DNA of 15,974 nucleotides from an uncultured Mycoplasmataceae bacterium (GTDB lineage Bacteria; Bacillota_I; Bacilli_A; Mycoplasmatales; Mycoplasmoidaceae): assembly GCA_949283985.1 (NCBI GenBank), contig CASDUM010000042.1:1-15974 (forward strand). The letters are read 5' to 3'. This document shows positions 1 through 9,050 of the stretch, piece after piece (the first letter of the stretch is position 1; each line of letters opens with the position of its first letter). The position numbers and the translations under genes are program-made. Below the pieces are notes generated by a model that did not search any database, was not told where the DNA came from, and saw only the letters and a list, made by a program, of their open reading frames with translations.

Positions 1-2
1 TA

Positions 3-1232
3 AATTTTCCTAAAAAAACATATAATACTTTTATATCTGGAAGAATAACTGAATTTAAAAATTTTGCTATTGATCAACTTATAATTTTAATAAGAAATTT
101 AGGTATTTTAAAAGATGAAGTAAAAGATTTATTAATTTTTGCATTAAATAAATTAAAAAACGACAATGACTCAATGCCTTTAAAGCCAGAGATTAATGAT
201 ATAAAATATGATGAAATAAATTTTATTGACTTTGGTAATATAAAAATAAATTCAATTGAGAATTCAGAAGTGATGTTTTGATCCAATCATACTATTCCAA
301 TAATTGATTATCAAAAGAAATCTGTTTGCACAGGTCCTACGTGATCACATAATATAAGACATTTAGGTGATGTCATAATGACCGCAATAAATGATTTAAT
401 TGTTGAAACATTTGGTACAAAAAACAATTTTTTAGGAGCTATGGGCCAAGGTATGATTGAATTTTTAATATTTTTAGTATCTTTCATTGGTTCTCAAAGC
501 AACAAAGATTTCCAAAAATTAATGTTTTTAAATTATATAATTGATGACATTTATGATTCGAATATTTTAAACAACATAATAAAATATTTAGATGACAATA
601 AGGATTTAATTTTTCTACAAACTGGAAAATTAGAAAAACACGGAGTTCAATTAGGTAAGTGTGGTAATTTGTCTGCAGGTATTAAAATTAACAGAGAAAA
701 TAATGTGATAAAATTGAACGTTAATAAACCTTTAATTTTATATGAAGGTAGAATGGATAAATTCTTTAAAAATAATAAGGAATACGATTTTAACACAATA
801 AATTGTATAGTTGAATTATCTAGATACAAAGAATTATATTACCTTATTACACAAAATGTAAAAGATGAGTTTGTAAAGAAAATATTAATAAATAATATTT
901 ATGATTTTAGTTTTACATCAGAAGAAATATACAATCAATACTTAGAATTTTTAGATAATTCAAAAATGCCATCTCGTTCTTCAAAGAGATTAAAATCTTT
1001 TGATATTTTTTTAAAAGATGGTTGAAAAATTCCAAATGATATATCTAAATGAAATTACTTATCTGATTATATTTTCCCTGATATAATAAATTCTAATTTA
1101 TATTGTCTTGACGAGAATAATCAAAAGCACTATTTTCATAGTCAATTATCTTTTAATCATCAAGAAGAAGTTGTCCGTTTTAAAAATATTGAAAAAGAAG
1201 AAAAAGATTTTGAACTTTTAAGATGGGAATAA
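3..1232 (+). CDS. Unrecognised protein, 5' end outside the window
   Basis: The reading frame is open from the left edge to TAA at 1230-1232 when TGA is read as Trp (TGA at 280, 340 and 1023, among others), so about 409 codons are visible and the true start is upstream. I do not recognise the family. The product is mostly hydrophilic and rich in Asn, Lys and Ile. It has one short hydrophobic stretch (IEFLIFLVSFIG, coded near 457-492) that could be a buried helix or weak membrane segment. A Cys/Trp/His-containing stretch (VCTGPTWSHNIRHLGD, coded near 327-374) and LGKCGNLSAG (near 651-680) are the most distinctive parts. The stop overlaps the start of the next gene by 10 bases, so the two are translationally linked and probably act together. 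The ATG at 378 is internal and not a credible start. Confidence 0.8.
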
Positions 1233-2386
1233 TATATGATAAAAAAATAAAAATATTTATTTATTCAATTTTGTCAATCGCTACAATTGGAGCTTGTTCA
1301 GTTGGAGCATATTATTTAGTGTCATTAATTAAACATTTAGAAAACAAAGAAAATTCATCAGAAGAATTTAAAATATTAACTAATGAAGTGGTTAAAAGTA
1401 ATTTTTCAGAAAACGGAATATGAGAAAATAAAGCATCTTTAACATCATCTGATCTTAGAGAATTTACACATATTAAAAAAGATGCATTTGATAATATAAA
1501 TATAAATATAGAATCTATTGAAATTCCATCAACATGTACTATGGAAAATGATGATTTTTATTCAATTAAATGAGAAAATGTATCATTAATTACTTTAGAA
1601 AATAATAAAGGATCATCATTATTTATAAAAAACAACATTTTATTTCAAAGTCGTTTTTATTTGGGTTCAATTCGTTATGTAGCATTAACAATTTCAGATA
1701 GAAATGTTGTAAGTGATTTACTTTTACCAACAATAGATGATTTTGGTAATAAAATCACTTATGCAATATCAGATAATTTTTATAATGAGGAAGTGTTTCA
1801 AAATATTAATCAAATTATTTTTGATTCAAAAAAAGCTTTATCTATATTTTATTTTGGTATAAATTCTTTTATGGGTTGTAAAAAATTACCTATTGATTTT
1901 AGCCCACATTTTGAAAGCATTTTTTTCATATTTTTTTCTGAAAATTCATTTAAGGATACTAATATTGAATCAACTTATATTTCTATTAGTGATTTTGATT
2001 CAATATCATCTAATGAAAAAATTGTAGTTTCAATAGAACCTTTTGCATTTGATTCTCCAAGTCTTAGAGAATTACATTTAACTTCTGATTTGTTTTATAT
2101 TACTTCAAATGGGTTTTCTCAAACAAGCACGGACAAAAATATAGATATATTAATCGATTCAAAAATAACTAGTTTTAATGGTGATGATTGTTTTAATGGT
2201 AAATATCAAAATTTTTCATTGTCAATACTTGCAGAAGAATTAGATATAGAAAAAGGTTATACTCCATTATCTAATATTGATTCAAATATATTTAGTATGA
2301 GTCTATCTAATTTAAGTTATAAAGAAATTTTCAAAAATTCTGGATTGACAGATGAACAATATAATAAAATAGAACTTCACAATTAA
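1223..2386 (+). CDS. Unrecognised membrane-anchored protein
   Basis: A 387-aa product read with TGA as Trp at 1421 and 1571. The N-terminus has a short Lys-rich stretch (DKKIKIF) followed by one hydrophobic segment at about residues 10-35 that contains IGACSVGAYYLV. This is either a single membrane anchor or an atypical lipoprotein signal with Cys in an IGAC lipobox. The hydrophobic run continues past the Cys, so an uncleaved anchor is more likely. The remaining ~350 residues are hydrophilic, rich in Ser, Asp, Asn and Phe, and are predicted to be outside the cell. No enzyme motif is seen. The start at 1223 is chosen because it places the hydrophobic segment at the N-terminus and overlaps the upstream stop by 10 bases; no clear Shine-Dalgarno is present. 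A TTG at 1661 is internal. The gene ends just before a good terminator. Function unknown. Confidence 0.8.
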
Positions 2387-2401
2387 TTGAAAAATACATT
2401 T

Positions 2402-2446
2402 AAACTACAAGTTGTTTCATTAATAAACATTTGTGGTTTTTAATTT
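2402..2446 (+). terminator. Intrinsic terminator after the unknown gene pair
   Basis: AAACTACAA at 2402-2410 pairs with TTGTGGTTT at 2431-2439 (one G-U pair). An inner TGTTT/AAACA stem extends the hairpin, and TTTTAATTT follows. It lies 16 bases after the stop at 2386. Confidence 0.75.
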
Positions 2447-2484
2447 ACAAAAAAGTATTTATTTTTAATAAAATGGACTAAAAT

Positions 2485-2490
2485 TATAAT
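2485..2490 (+). promoter_or_regulatory. -10 box of the plsC-scpA-scpB operon
   Basis: Perfect TATAAT. The -35 is weak (T-rich around 2462-2467), as is usual in mycoplasmas. Transcription would start near 2497. A Shine-Dalgarno GGAGA at 2503-2507 precedes the plsC ATG at 2514. Confidence 0.6.
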
Positions 2491-2513
2491 AGTTTATTAA
2501 TTGGAGAACTTTT

Positions 2514-3689
2514 ATGAAAAATAACTTTTTTAGAACTTTAGGACACTATATTTCACTTCCTTTTGTAGCATTAGCTTTATCGAGTAATTATAAATCTGCA
2601 AATAAAAAAGTTGATAGATATTTAGCAAATGAAGAAGAGTTTTCAAGAGAATTTAGATTTAATAAAGTTTATAAAGCTGTTAAAAAAACTTTATTCATTT
2701 ATAATGTTGATTTAGAAGTTAGAGGTCTTAGTAATTTAATGAAAAGACCGATGTTTTTAGTTCCCAATCATAAAAGCAATATGGATCCAATTTTGTTAAT
2801 AAAAATTCTTTATGAATTAAAAGGTTTTCCATATTTTAACTTTGTTGCAAAAAAAGAATTACTAGATGATAAATATGCGAGCGGTTTATCAAAAATGATA
2901 GACACTATTTATATAGATAGAACTAATCCAAGAGAAATAATTAAAGTGATTAATTCGGAAATAGAAGCATTAAAAGAAAATTCAGTAATTTGTTTTTTAG
3001 AAGGTACAAGAATAAATAAAAAAGATGAATTAGGAGAATTTAAAGGAGCAGGATTAGAACCTGTTTATAAAACGTTTGCTCCAATAGTTCCAGTTGTAAT
3101 ATGTGGTACATATGGAGCTATGATTGAAAATGATAAAAACAAATTTAAATATAAGAAAATAATAGTAGAATTTTTAGAACCTATTAAACAAAATAAATAT
3201 TTAAATGTAGGTCATGATTATTTAGCGGAACAAATTAAAAATAAAATTAAAGATACATATAAAAAACTTTCTGAAGAAATTGGTTTAGATAAAATAAATG
3301 AAATTCAAATAATTGAAAATCAAGAAACAAATAACTCTATCACTATGGAGCCAAAAGACGATAATAAAATTCTAAAACAAGAAAAAAAGATAGAAATAAA
3401 AAGACAAACTAATAAAAAAGAAAGCAAACCAAAAATTATAAATGGTATTCAAGAAGGAAAGAAACATATCAAAGTTAGTAGTTCAGAACTAGAAACATAT
3501 AACTATGATAAAAGAAGAAAACAATGAAAAGAAAATGCTGGATTCAGCAAGGAGCTAGTTATATGCAGTGTATGTAAAAATAAAAAACATACTTCAATTT
3601 TAACAAGCGATAATAAACATATTTGTTACTCGGATTTTATTAAAAAACCATTAAATAAAAATAAAGGTAAAAATAATGGAACAAAATAA
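2514..3689 (+). CDS. plsC: 1-acyl-sn-glycerol-3-phosphate acyltransferase with Cys-rich C-terminal tail
   Basis: Transfers an acyl chain to lysophosphatidate to make phosphatidate at the inner face of the membrane, a central step of phospholipid synthesis. The 391-aa product has the family's catalytic NHxxxxD motif (N85, H86, D91), the FLEGTR block (161-166) and a conserved PVVICGT stretch near 193-199. The acyltransferase core ends around residue 250. After it comes a long Lys/Glu-rich tail (about 255-337), then a TGA-coded Trp (W338) and a segment with CSVC (351-354), H359, H369 and C371, resembling part of a zinc ribbon. This tail is visible only if TGA at 3525 is read as Trp. The start has a good GGAGA Shine-Dalgarno. 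The 3' end overlaps scpA by 14 bases, giving a plsC-scpA-scpB operon. Family assignment is firm; the tail's role is unknown. Confidence 0.9.
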
Positions 3690-4536
3690 TAAGGAAATTA
3701 ATAAAAGAGAAAATTTAGAACTAAATATCAAAAACTTTTCTGGACCACTTGATATATTATACAATTTAATCAAAGAAAAAAAATATGATATTTTAAGTTT
3801 AGATCTTCTTGACGTTGTTAATCAATATCTTGATTATTTATCTTTACACATTCAATCAATTAAAACTGACGAAATAATTGATGACTTAGTAATGTTAACT
3901 TATTTATTAGAATTAAAGTCAAAAAAAATGCTACCTTCTTCTAACAACGATAAAGATATTGATGATGAGATGGAAAAGGATAGATTTATTCAAAGAATAC
4001 TACTTCAAAGACAATTTAAAGATCTTGTTCCTCAATTAACATCTCGTTTATCTGAAAGAACAAAACATTTTATGCGTAATGATTCTAATGAAGAAATAAA
4101 CAAAAATATTTATATAGAAGATGCTAATCTTCCAGAATCAATTTCTCCTAAAATTCTACTAAATGCAATGCAAAGAATTTATAAAAGATTAATTGACGAA
4201 GAAAACGAAACAATTAAGAAAATAGATATTAAAGAATTATCTATTGATGATGTTACAAAAGAAATTATTTCTTTATTAAAAATACTAAATAAAGATAACA
4301 AAGTTTCATTATTTTTATTATTTAACGCAGTTCCAAAAGAAAAAATTAGCAAACAATATATGGCAGTAGCTTTTGTTTCAATATTAGTTCTTGCGCGTCA
4401 TAGCTATATTTCTTTAAGACAAGATGACTATAAAACTGATGAAGATATTTATATAACTATTTTGGATTTAGAGCAAAATATTGATCTTCATATTATGGAA
4501 GAAATAACAAGTGATGAAGGAGAAAAAAATGAATAA
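3676..4536 (+). CDS. scpA: Segregation and condensation protein A
   Basis: Kleisin subunit that bridges the heads of the SMC dimer in bacterial condensin and recruits ScpB; needed for chromosome compaction and segregation in the nucleoid. The 286-aa product starts with the typical F(S)GPLDILYNLIKEKKYDI block (residues ~21-39) and has the QYLDYL segment and the LVMLTYLLELKSKKMLP helix (~72-88), both diagnostic of ScpA. A charged linker and the C-terminal winged-helix part follow. Length is close to the usual ~250 aa. The start lies inside the end of plsC (14-base overlap) with only a weak ribosome-binding site, so translational coupling is likely. The stop overlaps scpB by 8 bases. Confidence 0.93.
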   Translation: MEQNNKEINKRENLELNIKNFSGPLDILYNLIKEKKYDILSLDLLDVVNQYLDYLSLHIQSIKTDEIIDDLVMLTYLLELKSKKMLPSSNNDKDIDDEMEKDRFIQRILLQRQFKDLVPQLTSRLSERTKHFMRNDSNEEINKNIYIEDANLPESISPKILLNAMQRIYKRLIDEENETIKKIDIKELSIDDVTKEIISLLKILNKDNKVSLFLLFNAVPKEKISKQYMAVAFVSILVLARHSYISLRQDDYKTDEDIYITILDLEQNIDLHIMEEITSDEGEKNE

Positions 4537-5089
4537 AAGAATTTTATTAGATGCTTTAATCTTTACTTCTGGAAAAGAAGGTATTTCTAGAAATGAAGTA
4601 ATAGAAAAATTAGAAATATCTGAAGAAGAATTTGAAACATTAATTGAAGAAATTAAAAATGATTTAGAACAAAATGAAAATATATCTTATTTTCTTAAAA
4701 AATTTGGGTCTAAATATAAGTATGTTACAAAATTAGAAGTTTCAGAGATTTTATTTGACAATAACGAAATTAAAAAAAGAAACCCTTTAAACTCATCATT
4801 AATTGAAACACTAGCAATTATTGCATACAATAGCCCTTGTACTAGATCTAAAATACATGAGATTAGAAAAATAGATCCAAGTGCTCAAATAGAAAAATTA
4901 ATTGAGTTAGGTTTAGTGAAAGAATTAGGAAGATCAGATGCAAGAGGAAACCCTTTCATCTATGACGTAACTGATAATTTTTATGATATCTTTGGACTAG
5001 AATCATTAAATGATTTACCAGAAGTAAAAGAGTTTACTCCTGGTGATATTGATGATATAGACTTTTTTGATTCTAATAGAGACGAATAA
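4529..5089 (+). CDS. scpB: Segregation and condensation protein B
   Basis: Partner of ScpA in the SMC-ScpAB condensin complex. The 186-aa product has two winged-helix domains. The N-terminal one begins ILLDALIFTSGKEG, matching the family's LIEALLFASGE. The second has ETLAIIAYNSPCTRSKIHEIR (~88-108), then a GRSDARGNPFIYDVT stretch and FYDIFGLESLNDLPE, all classic ScpB signatures. The ATG at 4529 is chosen because AAGGAG at 4517-4522 lies at the right spacing; the longer frame from GTG at 4511 would use a start before that site. The gene overlaps scpA by 8 bases. Its 3' end carries the promoter of the SRP RNA gene. Confidence 0.93.
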   Translation: MNKRILLDALIFTSGKEGISRNEVIEKLEISEEEFETLIEEIKNDLEQNENISYFLKKFGSKYKYVTKLEVSEILFDNNEIKKRNPLNSSLIETLAIIAYNSPCTRSKIHEIRKIDPSAQIEKLIELGLVKELGRSDARGNPFIYDVTDNFYDIFGLESLNDLPEVKEFTPGDIDDIDFFDSNRDE

Positions 5090-5091
5090 TG

Positions 5092-5097
5092 TATAAT
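5092..5097 (+). promoter_or_regulatory. -10 box of the SRP RNA gene
   Basis: Perfect TATAAT directly after the scpB stop, 7 bases before the RNA 5' end at ~5104. A TTGATT at 5067-5072 inside the end of scpB could act as a loose -35 with 19-base spacing. Confidence 0.7.
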
Positions 5098-5103
5098 ATT
5101 ATT

Positions 5104-5181
5104 GACATTACAATTAATACAGCGAATCGTGTCAGGAGGGAAACCTAGCAGCACTAAGTGTGGTATTAATGTGTGATGTCA
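5104..5181 (+). ncRNA. ffs: Signal recognition particle RNA (4.5S/scRNA)
   Basis: RNA core of the signal recognition particle, which binds Ffh and targets nascent membrane and secreted proteins. The conserved helix-8 core is plain: GTCAGGAGG, a GAAA tetraloop closed by GG/CC, then CCTAGCAGCAC, giving the Ffh-binding symmetric and asymmetric loops. The ends pair over a long stem: GACATTACAATTAATAC at 5104-5120 with GTATTAATGTGTGATGTC at 5163-5180. Size is about 77-78 nt, typical of mycoplasma SRP RNA. It has its own TATAAT and ends in a T run (5183-5188) that follows the closing stem, so the molecule's own stem probably serves as terminator. Confidence 0.92.
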
Positions 5182-5259
5182 CTTTTTTATCCACATTTTA
5201 TCATCAAAACTACAATAAAATAACCCTTTTTTAAGGTTATAAATAAAGTTATTATATAG

Positions 5260-5265
5260 TATAAT
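5260..5265 (+). promoter_or_regulatory. -10 box of secDF, implying a leaderless mRNA
   Basis: Perfect TATAAT with TTATAA at 5237-5242 as a possible -35 (17-base spacer). The secDF ATG is at 5273, only 7 bases after the -10 box, so transcription would start at or next to the A of the start codon. No Shine-Dalgarno is present upstream. Confidence 0.6.
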
Positions 5266-5272
5266 ATTTAAT

Positions 5273-8200
5273 ATGAAAAGGAAAACCAAATTTGCTCAAT
5301 TTAATGGGAATAATAAAACATTTTGGGCTAAATTTTTAAAATGATTATCGTTAGGATTTTTAGTCATAGGAGCAATAGTTTCTATGGTTTTTGGTTCTCT
5401 AGAAGTATCTAAAAAAAATGGAAATAGTAATATTTCTGAATTTGGTGATTCTTACAATGTAAGACATACTACTAATTTAAAAATTGATTATAGTGGCGCT
5501 AGTTCTGCACCTAATCACAATAATATTTTAATAAATGGTAATGGATATTTAACTGATGATGAAAAGGCCAAGCAAATTGCTGATGTTTATCAAAGATGAT
5601 TATATGAAAACGATATATATAATACAGGTGTTCAATACTCTGTTGATCAAACAAACGGAATGATAAACATTGAGTCAAATGTTTATAATTTATCAAAAAT
5701 AGATTGAACATGAGATTATAGCGATGAACTACAATCGCAATACCTTTCAGATGTTTTCTTCAACAATACATCAAACTCTTTTATTGAAGTTATTAAATAT
5801 AATAAAAGTTATAAAACACCAACAGATGGAACAAATAGCAATCCTCTTTTTACAAATGGTACATATAGTTCAAAATACTATAATGGACAAAAAATTCTAA
5901 CATCAGCAGGTTTGGATTTAAATTCAGCTTCTAAGTATAATAAATCAGATTATTCTAATTCTTCTAATGAAGATTATACTGATCTTACTGAAGGTGTTGT
6001 AGTTAATACAGTTGATTCTCAAAACGTATTATTAAATGATTTTGTTGCATTAAAAGAAGATGTTAATCGTTTAAATCCATCTTCTTCATCAGATGAATCA
6101 TCTTCTAAAACTATACCAACATATGCATCTGATTATAAATGATATGTTTTTAAAGATTTATCTAAACTTGTAAAGAGATTAAATTATGTTCAAATGGTAT
6201 GTATTTGAAATGATTTATTGGATGAAACTAGTACAGATAACAATATTGACTTATTTGATAAATTAACAAGTACAAATAGCATTCCAGGAATAATGACATT
6301 CCCTAATTTGTCTAAGTATGAAAAAGTTACATACCTTCAAAAAGGGCTTTATGAAACTTTATCATCTGATGAAAAAACATGGGGTGATTCAGTTGCTGAG
6401 TTTGTTACTAAAAGAGGAAATATTTTATGAATAAATGATACTAATATTCTTGATTTATATAACCATGTAATTACAGATATTACAGCTGGTGTTCTTGGTA
6501 ATTATGATGTTACCACATCACAATCTGAAGGTTATTTTTCTACATCAATTGATAATATAATATCGCCATATGTTATTGCTGAAATAACATATGATAACTA
6601 TACTGAATTTTTTCCACAAGCAAAAATTTTAAATGATAAAAATCCCAATAGTAATCAAGATGCAAGTATTGATATAAATGCGAATAAACTTAGATTTTCA
6701 TATTCATCAAGTTTATTTAGTAGCATTACAGAATTAAATGAGACAGCTAAAAACAATCTTTGTGTTGATTATATTAAAGAAAATATTTCTATTGCTCCAA
6801 TGTATATTTCTAGAAAATATACTTCATCAGATTCTAACTATTCAATTATAAATGTAAATAAATCAGAATCTATTCATCAATTAACTAATTTGTCTGTAGC
6901 TAACGATATTTGAAAAGATTTAACTTCTGATCTTCAATCATATTCTTATCCGGGTGGAAAAGTATTGGAAAATTCAATCACTGGAATGAGCGCTTACAAT
7001 TCATTATTCTTAGCATCAGGAATAATATTATTTATGATTGCAATTTTCATTTCTGTATTTTATAGAGTACCTGGAGTCTTTGGTTCAATTGCTATTATTA
7101 CAAGTACAGTGTTAGCAACATCTCTTAATTTTATAATCGGTTTAACTTTTTCATTTGCAACTACGTTAGCGATTTTTATCGGGATTTTATTAGGGCTTTC
7201 ATCTGTGGTAATTCTAATGGAAAGAATTAGGAAAAATATGAAAGAAGGAATGTCAGTATTTGACTCCTCTGATAATAGTATAAAAAAATCATTTATGCAA
7301 GTAGTAGATACTCACGTTGTGTCAATAATAATTGGTCTTTCACTTTCTTTTCTGGGGAAAGGAGAAACATTAGATTTTGGTTTTCAATTAATACTATCTG
7401 CAGGAATTTCATTATTATCAATGTTTTTATTTTTCTATTTGTATATTTTACAATTTACAAAAGAACCTATTTCATGAAAAGAAAACTTATTTTACCATAA
7501 ACTTGCTATTTCTAAAAATTATGATAATAAATTTATAAGATTCACTTCTAATTTTAGTTGAAAAAATTCATTAATTATTTCATCAATATTCTTAGGTATT
7601 TTTATTATAGTAATAGCTTCAGTATTTACCTTAGGTGTTCAAAATTCAATTACATATAATGAAGGTACGAGCTTATATATTTATGAAAGTTTAACTTCAT
7701 CTCAAGTTAATCAAATTAATAATGGTCTTGGTTTTGGTTGAACTGTAATATCAAGTAATTCATCTTTCACCTTAATTCAATCAACAATTATTGTTGATAA
7801 TTCAAAAATTGAAAATGTATTATCACAAAATTCAATCTCTAATTTTATTATTGCTAGATCAGCAACTACAATTCCATTGTTTGAAGCTAAATCAAACATG
7901 TTAGCTGTTCTTGCATCATCAGGATTTGTGGCAATTTATGTTTTAATTAGACATGGTATATTTGCAATTATTCCAATTTTTGTTTCAACAATATTTGGAT
8001 TATTATTAGGTATGAGTTTTGAATATATATTCTTCTTGCCAACTAATTCATTTTATACATATATTTCTATTTTTATTTTTGTATTGTTGAATATAATTAT
8101 AATTTCAATGCTTAATGTTTTAAGAAGTAGATTTAATAAAAAAACTATTTTTAACATTGAAGATATAAAAGAATTTTTCAGCAGAAATCTTAAAAATATG

Positions 8201-8479
8201 AAGAATTATTTTATAATAATAATGTCTGTTTTATTAATATCTTCATGTATATTAATGTTATTTAGTTCTATGTCATTGTTATTTACATATTTAAGCATGT
8301 TGATAGATGGATTATTTGCTATTATAGTAGCTATAGTTACATTTAACCTTACATATTATGGATTTGTAGCATTAAGACAAAAATACTTAGTAAATATATT
8401 CCATAATGCAATTGAAAATAGATCAAGTAAATATGATTATATTGATGAAGAATTAGTAAAAGGAATAAACCAATTTTAG
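5273..8479 (+). CDS. secDF: Divergent SecDF protein-export membrane protein
   Basis: Accessory subunit of the Sec translocase, thought to pull exported chains across the membrane. The 1068-aa product is one open frame when TGA is read as Trp. Architecture: one membrane segment at ~23-43, a very large external domain (~45-572) rich in Ser/Asn/Asp, five membrane segments (~577-740), then a second repeat with a membrane segment (~765-790), a short external loop and five more segments (~875-1040). The SecD signature remains as LSSVVILMERIRKNMKEG (642-659) and a GISLLSMFLFF segment. The usual Asp of the VDANV motif is Ser at 643, and the SecF ND pair is N940-I941. Its place before apt supports SecDF. 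The first external domain is far longer than usual. No Shine-Dalgarno precedes the ATG. Confidence 0.82.
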
Positions 8480-8487
8480 GAGACAAG

Positions 8488-9006
8488 ATGAAAATTATTG
8501 ACATTGAAAATTTAATGAGAACGTTTGATGATTTTCCAAAAAAAGGAATCAAATTTTGAGATATTAGTAAATTAGTTTCTAATCCAAAAGCGATGAAGAA
8601 AGTAACCTCTATCTTTGCTAAATTTGCAAAACAAAATAAAGTTGATGTTATTATATCTCCAGATGCAAGAGGGTTTTTATTTGGTATTCCTACATCAATA
8701 AAAGCTAATATACCTTTTGTTATGGCTAGAAAACCAGGGAAACTTCCAGGAGAAAAAATATCAGAGAAATACAAATTAGAATATGGGAGTAACGAATTAG
8801 AAATTCAAGTTGATTCAATTAAAAAAGGACAAAGAGTAATGATAATTGATGATATCGTTGCTATTGGTGGAACTTCAAAAGTTCTTGAAACATTAGTTGA
8901 AAAAGCAGGAGGAACTGTTGTTGCTCAGGCATTCTTATTCAATTTAAAGGATCTTTTTAATATAAATAACTTAAAAGGAAATGTTATAACATTATTCTCA
9001 AAATAG
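8488..9006 (+). CDS. apt: Adenine phosphoribosyltransferase
   Basis: Purine salvage enzyme joining adenine and PRPP to give AMP and pyrophosphate in the cytoplasm, important in mycoplasmas because they lack de novo purine synthesis. The 172-aa product matches the family throughout: FPKKGIKFWDIS (16-27), the DARGFLFG block (59-66), RKPGKLPGE (81-89) and the PRPP-binding loop VMIIDDIVAIGGTS (117-130). The loop has Ile126 where Thr or another small residue is usual (ATGGT in most members). Trp24 is TGA-coded. AGGAGA at 8478-8483, just after the secDF stop, sets the start and couples the gene to secDF. The gene is followed by a strong two-way terminator. Confidence 0.93.
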
Positions 9007-9010
9007 CAAT

Positions 9011-9050
9011 AAAAATATCTTACCAATTTGCGGTAAGATATTTTTTATTT
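9011..9050. terminator. Two-way intrinsic terminator between apt and the Clp-like ATPase gene
   Basis: A 14-bp perfect stem pairs 9011-9024 with 9032-9045 around the loop AATTTGC. The right side runs into TTTTTTATTTTT for the + strand, and the left side gives TTTTTATT on the - strand. It sits exactly between two convergent genes and can end both transcripts. Confidence 0.92.

Noticed and set aside
1223..1340. Lipoprotein signal with IGAC lipobox
   Set aside because: The hydrophobic run continues well past the Cys, which fits a membrane anchor better than a cleaved lipoprotein signal. Not excluded.
4511..4528. Earlier GTG start for scpB
   Set aside because: The Shine-Dalgarno AAGGAG lies inside this extension and is correctly spaced for the ATG at 4529, where the family's N-terminus also begins.
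5220..5240. Hairpin ATAACC/GGTTAT as a terminator
   Set aside because: No T run follows on the plus strand and no minus-strand gene needs it. It may only be a weak structure overlapping the secDF -35 region.
5273..8479. A string of short frames that looks like a broken gene
   Set aside because: All pieces are in one frame and are separated only by TGA codons, which are Trp in this organism, so secDF is intact. The same holds for the Clp-like gene, the gene at 12227 and mgtE.
8349..8774. Open frame on the minus strand across secDF and apt
   Set aside because: It lies opposite two well-supported genes, crosses their junction and has no recognisable protein features or ribosome-binding site. 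The other antisense frames (74-286, 647-829, 12874-13179, 13798-14016, 14510-14968, 15317-15520) were rejected for the same reason.
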